A DNA stretch of 64,000 bases, from NCBI RefSeq assembly GCF_963576545.1, contig NC_083639.1, forward strand, positions 25,142,118 through 25,206,117, read 5' to 3'. Source of the DNA: Limanda limanda. Lineage: Eukaryota; Chordata; Actinopteri; Pleuronectiformes; Pleuronectidae. The translations under genes and the position numbers were made by a program. Numbering within the stretch: the first letter of the stretch is position 1; each line of letters opens with the position of its first letter. Positions 27,452-39,724 of the stretch are shown here, piece by piece. A model generated the notes under the pieces. That model saw nothing but the letters and a program-made list of their open reading frames with translations. It had not been told where the DNA came from and ran no database searches.

Positions 27452-30400
27452 GATCTATCAGTAGAGAATGAGTCATTAGTTCCTTTTAGCTCCCTGGCCA
27501 GTAGACTCAAGCAGATTGGATATACTTGACTAGGGTCTGGGATTGCTGAGGGACTTACTGCAAACAATAATCACATATTTTTGTTGGACGGCGAGATCCT
27601 GAATAGACTGCGACCGACTGCCTTCTCCCTGTCAGCAGCAGTATTTAATGTGCTGATTATTGAAGCCAGGCCGGGCAGGATGGAGTCCGGGGCCGTACGT
27701 TATGATCCAGACATGATGAAGTTTTGTACACGAACCGTAGCGAGGAGAATCGTAGCTAATCTCCTAATTAAGAATGCAGAAGTCAGCATGTAATTTTCTG
27801 TCATTATGTGCGTGTGCGTGCGCCTCCTTTGTTACCTAATCAGGAGCCGGGGCTCAGCTGGGTTGGCCTATAGGTGGTTTTGTGGACACATGGAAGCAGA
27901 TGTGTGCTTGTGCCTTTCTTACATGTGTGCTCATCACACTTTGTCATGATCAGCACATCATCTCCTCCTCTCCTTCAATTATTTGTGAGGCGTAAGCAGA
28001 TTATCTCAAAGTATTACACAGCTGAGCAAGTTTAAACATTCAGCACCCTCAATGGAGAATAACTAAGTAGGAGTAATTTGCATTTTTATTTGCCTCGGCG
28101 ATGTAAGTGTATGGGGCGGCTTACGTTTTAGGCCAGAGGGGGAAACGTGGTTGTGAGGGTAGCTTCATTCTTGAGCCCGTAAAGCCCGTCTGGCCTTTAA
28201 GACTATATGTGGAAGAGTTGTTATTTTTTTGCTTGCTCCACTTTGAGCTGATCCACATTAGATTGATATAGATAGATGGAGGCAGACAAAGGGGGTAGAT
28301 TAGCATTCAGTGGTGTAATATCCCTCGGCAATAGCACAGAAACCACAAGGGAAGCTGCAGCTCTATAATTTCTCCTCAACATGTTCTCTTTATTATTTTT
28401 TTTTTTCTTTTGTTCTCTCTGTTTAGTACAGTAAGTGTAGTGTCTGCTCGGGTTAACATAAGGAACTCTGCCCCGGTTTTTCTGGCGCAGAGCTGCTTTC
28501 ATGTCAGCTCCGAGGAGATCGGCAGAGGGATTTGAGCAGCTCTGCCTAATCATTGCCTCGCATCGTGCACTTCTCGGAGCAGATATGCACACTTCAGACG
28601 GACACATGTATGATTCCCTGAAATAAATCTACAGATTACTGCAGAGATTGAATCTGTAAACCACAGTATCCACAGAAAAGGCCGATATCTTTTTCCCAGT
28701 GAGGGCAGAGATGATTTTCATACTGTTCGGGGATGGGAGAGATCATCTGGAATGGCTGAAGTCAGGAGGCTGTAGTTGTTCCTGACAGATAATCAACAAG
28801 ATATTCAGATAAACAGCAACTCGGCTATCCGGCTAAAAAAAAGTCTAACAACCATATAATTACCTACCAGGAAACTTTACAGCAAAATGAACGTACCTAT
28901 CTTCCAAAAGGTGGACGATCAGGTCAGGGACTAATGGTTACAATTACACATCTGCAAAAGGTTTATTAAATGTCCATTCCTGCAAATAGCAAAAGAACTG
29001 CTACAAGTATTTATTTTATCCCATCCTATCCCAGTTCAGCACTATTCCCCGTTTTGCTATTAAGCGACTGACCGAAAAAAATGTGCATTGCTGGTATGTA
29101 TCCATCTAATTGAGGGCAGTCATGCTTTTACAGACAATTTTCCCATTAAACCTGGTTTCAGCGACTGCTAAACTCCTTGATTACATTATGCCTGTATTGT
29201 GAAATAAACACCGACCCTTAAAGAGACCTGTGGGAAGTGGTGCTCTGACCCCACTCAAGTCTGATTGTTACTCAAATGCTACAAGCAAACTAGCAGCAGT
29301 TAATACACAGGGATTGTTTTTCCGAGCGTGATTTGGCTTAGTGGCCCACTTGAAACACAAGCTACCTAATGTGCAAAGCGATGTATACACAATAAAGAGA
29401 GTTGTTTTCAGTGTCCTGAGGAAGGGGTCATGGAGAGCCGGAGCTAATATGTCCTGGCATCTGCATCGCAATACTAATTCCTGTACATTTTCTGCTGTTA
29501 ATTATCAAAGTGATTATAATTAAAAGTTTAATGCTCGTGGTGAGTTAATGATCATCTCCAGATTAGGCTGCACTTATAAAACAAATCACTGTTAGCTCAG
29601 TGACTCCTAGTTTTCTGACAGTAAAGACGTCGCAATCAAGGCTTTGATGAGTCTTTGTGTCGAGAGCTTTGCAGAAAAACATTTTGGGTTAAAGCTGCGA
29701 TAGAGTCCTGCAATATGTCGGCTAAAAATAGCCTCAGTGATTCAGCCAAGACATTTTCATTCCCTCCAGGGAGAGAACCTTGGATGCAACATGCTCCGTC
29801 AACTTCTTTGTTCTTCCTCTCCCTAATAGGAACCACAGCCCAGGTAGCAGATGTAAGGACAAGGCTGGTGTTTATGTTCCCACATGCTGACATTTGCCAG
29901 CCACTTTAAATTCCTCACTGTAAAGCTGATGCAACGTGTACTATGCCAGGTTAGGAGTTGTGTTTCTGCCACAGTGCGTTTCAAATTGGGAGTGAGTCGA
30001 TCAGACTAACCAGTGTGACTGGGGAGAGCAGAGGTGACGCCATGTTTTGGGCTTCGTCTCTAACATCATCAAAAATATGCACAGTCATGTTTCCAGAGGT
30101 TTCTTAAACCATCTGACCTGCAGTACTGTTCTACACATTTAGTCTAATATTGACTTCATCTAAAATGAACATTAGTTGAGTACCTTGCTGTTTCCGAATG
30201 ATCTCTCCCCCCTTTTACACGCCGCTCGGTGTAATAGCCAGTATCCACAGAATGAAAGCATTTAACTCCAATCAATGGGATTTATGGCTGCTTTAAAAGG
30301 CAAAGGTGTCTTTTCTCTCTTGAAAGTGCTGTTTTGGCCGTCGTCCAGCTTAGATCGGGACCAATAGCTCGGTATGATGAATTGTTATTATCTTGGCTGG

Positions 30401-32673
30401 CTGCTTAGGATTCACACTTCCCCCCGAGTTTGAAAGGGCTGCAGTATCTTCCTGCATTAAGAAGCACTGAAGCGGATTTAAGTAAAGTTTTACCTGCCAA
30501 CTATATTTCATGTCTTAGTCTACTACAGGGATGAAACCAGACAAATGTAAACCAAACAAATGATGCTCAAGCTATGGATTTAATGGAGAGAGTATACACA
30601 TCCCCTCCTTACTTTCCCAAGCCTCCATCTCTCTTTTAATGCAAGTCTTTAGAAAAGTAATGTCCCCTCAAGACGGGGAATTTCTTTATCCCTTTTTTTT
30701 TTTTTTTTACAGATTAGGTCCCACAAGCAGAAGCTTAAAGAGGAAGATGGGGACTGCATTTGTTATGTCCTTGCAAGGAGTGATGTACTGAATCTTCCTC
30801 CTTAAGATCTAAAGCAATATAAGAACTACTACTTTTTCATTTTAGAACAATTACAATCAACGTCCACCTTAAGGTTTTGGCTCCATATCAGTTTTTAATC
30901 GCTGTTGCAGTTGCAGAACTAGCTAGCCTAATAATATCTTTTCTCCTACTCATTTAGTTAAAGTCAGAGTTTAACGAGACAGCAGCTGATAGCAAAGACA
31001 ACAGAGTCATTAAACAGTTAACCAAAAATAAAGTTTAAACAAATTCGACAATTTATTCAAATATATGTAAATTGTGAGAAAACTCCCCAAAGCAAAGTAC
31101 TTCAGATGGTCCGATGCACTGTCCAAGAAAATGGATAAAATTACAATCTGACATTATTCAAAAAATCTGCTGCTTTTAGGAACATTGTGTTCAGGCAATG
31201 TTTCTTTTTTTATTTTTCAATCAATATACTCATTGGAAAATGAATGGCAGAAAGCCCTCCACTAATTTGAACAGTACAGCTCTGAAGGCAAATGGCAACC
31301 CCCCTCAACCCACAACACATAAACACAGTTGCATAAATGAGTGGTCGAACCTATTGGTTTTGAATCAAAGTGTGACCTTAATGGAACAGAATCCAATTGG
31401 ACGAGTCCCATTCGTCTCCATTCCAATTGATCTACTCTGGTTTCGGTTTACCCTCTCTTGGCCTAACCCTGGTCCCGCTCGTCATGACTGGGGGGGAATG
31501 GAAGTTGGAAGAGGGTAAAGACCGTTTGATGACCCAGAGAGCAGTAGGAGGTGGGAAACTATTATCGGCTCCACATCACTCAATACCATACAGCGTCCTC
31601 CTGTGTTGTGTCGTATAGTTTGGTGGAAAATGCTCGCACAATATGTGGGATACAGTCCAAGCTGGGATATGGGACTCCCCAATATGAGATTTCATTATCT
31701 GATAAGTAAAGATTGGACTTTCCCCAGCAAATGTATTTATTGTGCTCAGGAAGTAAATGGGGAATAGTGTGCTCACAACCTCCACCACAGTAAATTAAAT
31801 CACAATTTGAAACGCGGTCAATCGTATCATATTTCTCTTCTTGTCTTTCGACCGCTGCCAACTGCTGTTGTCATTCAAAACAGCACAGTGTTCTATTTGC
31901 TTTTCTTGGATCTGTGTTCATTCACAGATAGTGACAGGAAAAGAAAATCTGGTCCTTTGAGAATATGGTCCTAAGAGTAGGGCCACGGGAATACGATTGT
32001 TGCGACCTGTGGTAATGTTTCAGTCATTTTTTTTATACACAAACTCCCCTAAGTACAGCCTTCGTCACAGCATGAAATTGTTAATAGATCAACAGTGGAA
32101 ACCCCTCTCCCGTCTCCCTCTGTAATCTTCTGTCAATGCACTGCCTTTTCCCTACAGTAAGTGCCGGAGCTCATTCAGGGAATAAGTGAGCAGTAATGTA
32201 TTGCTGCAGCGTCGCTTTTGAAATGACAGGAAGCGATTCAATTGATGCTGAATTATGTTGTGTGTTGCATGTGATGGGTTTTGTTCAAGAGGCTTCATCT
32301 GGTGCTCTGTGAAGAGATTTGCCCCACTGCTCAAGAATGTGCTATTGTTGTGGACGGGGATGCTCTTCCTGAATGAATCACGGTGAATTTGAAATATAAA
32401 AGAGAAAAGAAAACCATATTTAAATAGCTACTTGCCATGAAAGCCGCTCATATTCTGTTGAACTACAGATTTAGGTTGTATTAAAAAAAAGAAAAGAAGA
32501 GTAAAATAGTCGTATAAGCGCTTATGTTTTTTCCCGGTGAATGTGAGGATTGAAAGGGGAGTGGGGTCCGGTGCTGCGGAGAGACTGCGCTTTGGACCTC
32601 ATTTGCCTAATCTTGGGAACTAGAGTGGAAGCTGTGTATAATGAGGACTAAGGCTTGTCTGGGATGGTGATGT

Positions 32674-32718
32674 GGGGTTGGGGCTGGGGACTGGGGACTG
32701 GGGGGGGGGGTGAGGGGA
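32674..32718 (+). other. G-quadruplex-type tract
   Basis: Five or more runs of at least four G separated by loops of two or three bases, ending in a run of more than ten G and then TGA and GGGG. This meets the usual sequence rule for an intramolecular G-quadruplex on the + strand (the non-template strand of the EphB gene). Confidence 0.6.
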
Positions 32719-34733
32719 AGCCTGAAAGACATGAAGGTATTAATCAGACAAAGGGGCAACCGAGAAGTTTATGCAGAGGGAGAACGCCTGTGGAATGGTC
32801 AAGCATTTTTGCATTTTGACCGCCTTTGTGCAAGTGCAAATCCAAAGAACAGAATGGCGATGTATTTTTTTTTTTTGTGTTTTTTTCCATCGAGGCTCCT
32901 CTTGAAAAACCTTTTCTGTCAGAATGGATGAGCTGTGATGTTGCAGAACCAAGCAATGTGCAAATTTTCCTGAAGGATGAATCCGTCAGAGCATGTTTCC
33001 GCTTCATTGTGCCTACAAAAAAAAAAAAAAAAAAGGAAAAACAGTTCAAACTGCCATAATGACAGAAAGCCTGGTTATTCTGTCCTGTCCAACTGCAAAC
33101 TTTCAGAAGTTCAAAACAGTTTGAATTTATATTTAAATTTAAATAATTCTTGTTTTGTTCAGGTCATATTGAGCCCAAAGAGACGTTTATTTTCTAAATG
33201 TTGTTCTTGTTGTCAGACACATTTTAGACAAAAGACATGTTTTTGTTTTTCAGGTCTCCACTAATTTTATCCAAAATGACTTATCTCCACTGACCGTACA
33301 TTTAAGCAAACACAAATATATTTGTGCATCGCTCCAGGTTACAAGGGTTGAACAATGAATTCAGCATTTGCAACAATTGGGCAGTTTTCTTTAAACCTCA
33401 AAACTTAAAAAGAACTTTTTCACGACCTTCATTTCCATGCTAGTGGCGCTCGTAATTCTTACTTGACTCGCTCGCCCTCCGACAACAGGTCTGCAGCATT
33501 AGGCTCAAGCTGTTTTGTCTCAGTGAGTTATGCAGGCTATTTGCCCATGTGTACATCTGCTTGTGTATAATTAAACACCATTTCTCACTTAGGGACGTCT
33601 CAGGGGCCACAGTATCCTCCACAAACACACAGACACACATTCTGGTGTCTATTGACATGTGCCTGACACTATCTACACCAATAGCACTGCCAACCTAATT
33701 TTGTAATGATACGGGCATTATCCAGTGTAATCTTGCAGTAAATTAATTACAACCCACAATCCCTCATTCCCCTCTGTACTCCCCCAGGAGCTGACCACAT
33801 TTGCACTTTCATTCAAACGGGCTGAATGTCAGCGACAAGCATGAACATGGAAAAGAGCTTCAGTGTTAAGACTTTGGCTAGTTACAGAACATTTCAAACG
33901 TTATACGATACATTTCGCAACATTGAGGCAGTGACTCAGTCTTGATTGGTCGTACTGCGCAGTGGGAGAGAAGAGGGAATAAAAAAAATCCAGCTTAAAC
34001 ATTCATCCATGTCACCTTGGAGAGGAAAAAACCTGATCAAATATTCAGTTTGCTGTTTCGTTTGCATAAAATCTGCCAAAGGTGTGAATGCATTACTGTG
34101 TGGCGTCCTTCTGCCAAGGTCAGAGTACGTTTCAAAGTAACCACGGCTTCTTTCTGAAAATGTATTCACACTCATAAATAACAATTAATGGCACTCGAGT
34201 TCGACTTTGCTGTGATTAGTTTCGAAACAGTGCCCTTAGAAAATATGGAGCCTGTTGTTCAAACGTGACATTGGAAATCTTATTAACGCTTAAGAGGGGA
34301 AAGTGGCATTTAATTGATGTAAATGTGGCCATTGTCAGCTTGTGAACTCATTAGGAAAAATTGGATGGTGTTTGAGGGAATGAGATGCAGCAAGTTGATC
34401 ACTATGCAAAGGAGCCACTTTGAATTAGGTTCAAAACCTTATTTTCTGTATGTATGTCATGCACAGAGAGGATAAAATATATATCTCTTACCCCTTAGTT
34501 CTGTTCTGCTGGTTTCGTACTTGTTGGTGACTTAAGTTTGCATCGCCACAATCGACAAAAGCACACAATAATGATTCTGTTACTTGGCTTCGGGGCATTG
34601 TTATGAGTGTTTGCATGCAGCAGGCTGACAGCAGGCTCTCCGCTGAGTTGGCCAAGTAATCCAAGATTAAAATGTATATACACCTATTATCAGGAAAGAG
34701 CGAGAGAATAGGCCAGGCACCCCGAGCGCTGAG

Positions 34734-34897
34734 TACACACACAGTCACACACACAGTCACACACACACAGTCACACACACAGGGACATGAGGTCACAGCA
34801 CTGGGCTGGCAGAATATGCTCAACGTATGCAGGCGCACACCCCAGCACAAAGAATACACACAGATATTAATGCACACACACACACACACACACACAC
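34734..34897. repeat. CA-rich minisatellite-like array
   Basis: An ACACAC-AGTC motif is repeated several times (34734-34781), and a perfect CA array follows at 34872-34897. The Thr/His-rich and Cys/Val-rich frames here are translations of the repeat. Confidence 0.85.
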
Positions 34898-35885
34898 TCT
34901 AAGAGATGAGCTGTGGCAGGCGGGCATCAGGGGAATTTGACCGTCCATATCATCCAAAAAAGAAGACTCCATTCAATTTTAAGCCCCTCAAGAGCTGCAG
35001 CTTATAGACTATGATGTTATATTTGTAATTTCTGGTATTTACTGTATTGTCAGCTATCTCAAGGAAAGCAGTCCCCCCCCTCCCAAAAAAAATGCTCTTT
35101 TTTTTAACTTTCCTTGCAAGCAGCACTTACTCGGCACTCTGACTTTAGAGAGTTGCATACTTTGCACACAAGAGGTGTCTGGCAGTCTGACTAAAAGGAT
35201 TTCCAGAAATAATTGACACAGGGAACAGAGCCAGACGGGCTGAGTTTGACAGGGTGGTGGTGGGGGGGGGGGAACTTGAAGAGTTTACCCTGGATATCAC
35301 ATTGTTAGACAGGAACACGTTAAAAGAGTACACTGTGATCCCTTTGACTTCTCTTGTTCTCTCCATGAAAAGTTTTGCGTGTCAGTAGTTTCAGGAGGGA
35401 AACTTGTTTGAGACGGCCTGGGAGTGATGAGGTGTTCGTTCTCTGAAGTCCGGATTCTTCATTCGTTGCTAAAATAGAGCCTTTGCCCTACAAAAAAAAA
35501 AGTTCTAGTAAAGCAGTTTGAAAGAATAAATAAGCTTAGACAGATTTTTAACAGAGGAGCTCATCAGTTAAGGACAGTGCAAGGAGAAAGCTGATGTTTT
35601 TGAATAAGTTGTGATCTGACCGAGCCGGTGTCACATCCGGACACAACCTCCGGGTTCTGCCGAGCCGCCACTGCTTCAGACACACTTTTTGCAGAAGCGG
35701 TTAATTACTTAGTGCTTTGGACAATTAGTAAATGAGTCTGACAGTAACCTCCAAGCATTAATCACAGTAAATTACACAGAGGAAGGCGCAGCACAGAGGT
35801 TCAATTAACCTTTTAGCCCTCCCTCTAAACGTGCAGACTGGGGCTGGTTGTTCTGTGCAGGCCCTCACACTCTCTCAGGTCACCG

Positions 35886-35886
<1 letters not shown>

Positions 35887-35917
<31 letters not shown>
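35887..35917. repeat. GA dinucleotide microsatellite
   Basis: About 30 bases of perfect GA. Confidence 0.9.
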
Positions 35918-35919
<2 letters not shown>

Positions 35920-36322
35920 CACCGGGCGCCACAGACGACTTGTCAGAGGACGCACGGTCAGTGAGCGCCTCCCATCACTCCCACACCTCCGACACACTGT
36001 CCTCACCAGGCCCGGTCCCCACCCCCGGGAATCACTGAGCTGTCTGGAAATCAAGGCGACCTTTGTGTCTTGCGGGTTTTCTCACAGCTGCGAAGGCATT
36101 TGCTTCCAAAGGGGTTGTGCCAGAATCCCCCCCCCCCCCCGAACCCCAACCCCAATTTATTTTGTTTAATTTAGCTGCCTGTTGAACCTGACCTTGTGAT
36201 AACCACCAACAGAACGTGGCGACTCTCGAGAGAAATCAGAAGTCGGAGTTGGGGACTTGAAAGGCCAATCTAGATTAATCTGTGTCATTGTGGTTTTTGA
36301 AAATATCCAAAGACTTTTCTGT

Positions 36323-36755
36323 CAGAATCAGAATTCAGAATCAGAATTCTTTTTAATTGCCAAGTATATCTGCACATACAGGAAATTGCCTTGGTGTGGT
36401 TGGTGCACATAAATAACAATCAGACATTAAACAACAATATATATAAATATATATAAAACAAAACAATATATACAGTGAGAGAGTTATGGGCATGTACAGT
36501 GCTAAGGTGCAGAGATTTTCTGGAATAGGCGGTGACCGTTAATATTCATTAACAAAGAAAACAGCTGTGTGTGTGTGTTGTTGTGTGTAAAAGTAACTCT
36601 GGTGACTTGTCAACTGAGGTTAAACTAAGTTAACCTCTTAGTAAACTGAACAGTTGCATATATTGGAAGTATTTGAAATCGCCACTGTACATAAAAAACA
36701 AAACAACAATATATACAGTAATAACAACAATATATACAGTAAGGTTTCCCTGGTC
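36323..36755 (-). mobile_element. Non-LTR retrotransposon 3' end with GAATCA-type tail
   Basis: The left edge has two AGAATCAGAATT-like units, followed by TTGCCAAGTATATCTGCACA, a GGAAATTGCCTTGGTGT-like block, and AT-rich AACAATATATACAGT modules that recur around 36460, 36710 and 36730. This order matches a common fish LINE/SINE 3' end read in reverse. No open reverse-transcriptase frame remains. The right limit is approximate and the family is unassigned. Confidence 0.55.
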
Positions 36756-36937
36756 CATCGTGTCTCTTCATTTTCACAAATTATTCTTAAACATAGTAAA
36801 AGCCAGTAGACACACTTTCCTCAGTTTGCCAGTTTGGTCATAGCCAACAAACTCTGAGGATTGCTGCTCTCCTGACTGCTTAGCCAGTCAGTTTGCTTGG
36901 TTAACATTTACCTTAAATAACACATCACACAGTTTTT

Positions 36938-37168
36938 ATGCTACCCGTGGCAATACCGCATGCCTTGATATACTACTCTCTGACTTTCGTGCACTTTGTC
37001 ACAGAAGCGATGCAAGCGCTCGGCTTCAGACCAGAGATGTCACTGGAAGATTTCAAATTAGCACTTAGGGTTCCTACCACCGCATTTGGCATTTTTACAT
37101 CAGCTGTGGTACCTTTTTATAAAGACGCTGGATTTACAACCTGCTCTGAGCAAATGCAGAACTGTTGA
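36938..37168 (+). other. Unexplained 76-codon open frame
   Basis: An open frame without low-complexity runs, starting MLPVAIPHAL and containing SLEDFKLALRVPTTAFGIF. The composition looks more protein-like than neighbouring chance frames, but I recognise no domain. It has no sign of splice junctions or a UTR and lies just after a retroelement fragment. It is most probably a chance frame or old repeat remnant, and is recorded only for checking. Confidence 0.12.
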
Positions 37169-37598
37169 AAAAAAAACGCTGAGAGAGAAAGAGGGAGACG
37201 TACTTTACTTTCTCTCCCTCTGCCATGAGAAACAGACAAATGAAGGGACGGGGACAGAGGAGGCATAGAGACAGATACACGAGGAGGAAAGACTCTCCGC
37301 TGCCATTGACTGAGCTGCCGGAGCCGAGCCGGCACAGAGCCGCCTGTGTCGGGCCACTCGTCCAGCCCGGGTTGTGTCTGTGGGTTGATGCTGATGTTTC
37401 AGGATTGATTTGTCTGTATTCAGCAGAGAGGCACCCCCGCACAAACAATGAGACCAGGCCTCGGCCCTAACACGCTGCCCTCTTGTTTCCGACTGCCCAG
37501 CGTCCCCTGTGAGAACCAGTGGTCACATGTCCTGTCTGCCCCCCCCCCCACTCTTGTGTTCCCCCTGAAATCCCTGCTCTCATGGGGCCACAGTTCTC

Positions 37599-37599
37599 T

Positions 37600-37630
<31 letters not shown>

Positions 37631-37860
37631 GCACTCACACACACACATGCTAAACCACTCTGCTCTAATGCCGGACTGTTGTGCCAACACACACACAAGT
37701 CCACTCAGGCACAAACACACACATGTACCGGTGCTCTGAACCTGCATACACACTCACTCATGCATACACCCATACGTGTAAACACGTATAGACACTCCAC
37801 CCATAACTCCAAGCGCACACTTACATGCATGGCCACCCACGTGCACAACAGGCATGACCG
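37599..37860. repeat. CA microsatellite and degenerate CA-rich tract
   Basis: A perfect CA run followed by CACG and CACT variants (37599-37648), then about 200 bases of decayed CA-rich sequence. Frames of 60 to 140 residues over it are Thr/His-rich or Cys/Val-rich artefacts. Confidence 0.85.
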
Positions 37861-38686
37861 ACAATAAAACACAACCCTGGGCCGACATATGCCCCAAAAG
37901 AACACGACCCTTTGTCATCAATACTGCGACCTCTTCCTCGGGGGGGAGGAGCACTATTCAAGGGCGAAACATGATTTTAGGATTTAAACGGCCTCACGCA
38001 GACCCGCCCGCACGTTGAGCCTCACTTCCCCCTCTTTCATATTCCTTTGGCCTCTTTATCTTTCACACTGCACCCAAAAAAAAGTCATGAAATCGACATG
38101 TTTTGTAGAACAAGTGAAAAACTCGCTCTTGGGTTTTCATTCCATCCAAAGAATTCTGCGGTGGAGAGAGATTATGAAAATACACAAACATGTAAAACAG
38201 GTATGTTGTTACAAAAATATGCTTCGATATTTATTGTTTCTAGCACTATAGAAATGTGAAAGTTCTCTGTTGATTGACTTGTCAGAACAGGCTCACGGTC
38301 TTTCAATATTCCAACTTCCAACGTCAATCCCCAGCTATCATGTAACCTGACGTCAGAGTGGAACCATCCGTCCGACCCAGCCACTCTGTGATTTCTTTTA
38401 TCCGCGGACGGCTCACTCACTCACTGTTGAGCAGAAGGAAGGTTCATTGTGAATCTGTACGTGCATAACATAACATCGTATTCAGGAGAGTAAGCTCTTT
38501 GTTGTCTCAATTAATGTCTTGGTGTGCTTTTTTTGTGTTAAAGCTTCCCTTTTGTGATTAGAGCTGATAAGATGACAGTTATATTTTAAAAAAAAAACAG
38601 AAAAGAAAAGAAAAAAAAAGAACCAAGCGCAACTTTTTAATGACCATTTTTTTTTTTTTTTGGAGCCGTGCAGGACGAGCAGCTAC

Positions 38687-38823
38687 CCCCCCCCCCCCAC
38701 CCACCACTCTTGTTGCCGCTCGGCTGGAATTCCTCGCGGATCACTGCCCGCGCCCTCTTTATTCCCATTCTGTGCCTCCTCCGACACCTGGCTATTGCCC
38801 CCCCCCCCCCCCTCCACCCCCCC
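38687..38823. repeat. Poly-C runs in a C-rich block
   Basis: Two C homopolymers (about 38687-38699 and 38800-38811) with further C runs to 38823, in a Pro-translating C-rich stretch. Confidence 0.8.
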
Positions 38824-39510
38824 GTCCTCTCTGCCCTCTCCCTGCTAGTCCCTCATTAATCGCTCCTGATATTGATGGGAGCTGAATGCTGGCGAATGAC
38901 TGCCTGTGAAGCCGCTCCGTGCACCCGCCTCTCACCCGGCCTGCGACCACATACAGGCTTGATTAGCATGCCAACCGCTCGCCAGGCCTGTGAATCAGTC
39001 CCTCTGTGCCTCAGCTGGCTCAATCCTTCACTCTGTCTGTCTATCTGTCTGTCTGTTTATCTATCTTTTCTTTTTTTTTTCTTCCCCCCCTCGGTTCCCA
39101 TGTCTGCACTCGTTCTTTTTTGGGGTTTTAAAAGACTTGTCCGGGCAGCGTGATTGTTTCACTTTTGTGCGTGTCCTCAGTGTTCCTCTCTGCCACCTGT
39201 TGATGCCTTTTCTATCCGGCGGCTTTGTTAGATCCCATCAAAGAAGATTTCAGAGTGAAAAGACATGGGCGCGTACACACATCCTGTTCCTGGCTCTTTA
39301 CACACAAACGGCATTCACAACTCCATTCAAGAGTCACAAAGCAACTGTCTCTGCAGACCCACAATTGTTTGTCGATAAGTTTAAACAATCATGTTTCCGT
39401 CCCTAATTAACTTAGCGTCGTCCATCTTTATGTCCATTCTATGGTGTAAACAGCTAGTTTATAATTACTTTGAAGCTCAGAAACAAACCACTTTGCTCCT
39501 ACCTGTGGCA

Positions 39511-39724
39511 TTACATTACATTATTACATTACATGTCATTTAGCTGACGCTTTTGTCCAAAGCGACTTCCATTTTTAGTACACTCAACATTCATGAGGGG
39601 CCATTTAGGGGTTCAGTATCTTGCCAAGGACACTTCGGCATGCAGATGTGGGAAGAGTGGGGATTGGACCGGCAACCTTCTTGTCGGAGAACGCCCACTC
39701 TACCCCCTAGGCCACACCGCCCCC
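39511..39724 (-). mobile_element. tRNA-derived SINE, nearly full length
   Basis: Read on the minus strand, the element begins at about 39724 with a tRNA-like head. An A-box-like TGGCCTAGGGGGTAGA lies at 39699-39714 and a B-box GGTCCAATCC at 39661-39670, the internal RNA polymerase III promoter arrangement. A body follows, then the 3' block ending CAAAAGCGTCAGCTAAATGA and a tail of ATGTAATGTAAT repeats. This head-body-tail order is that of a widespread ray-finned-fish SINE. Flanking ATTACA on both sides is a possible target duplication, though it blurs with the tail. It needs LINE enzymes to move. Confidence 0.75.

Noticed and set aside
37420..37954. Frames of 66 to 139 residues with Thr-His or Cys-Val runs
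   Set aside because: Direct translations of CA-rich microsatellite sequence.
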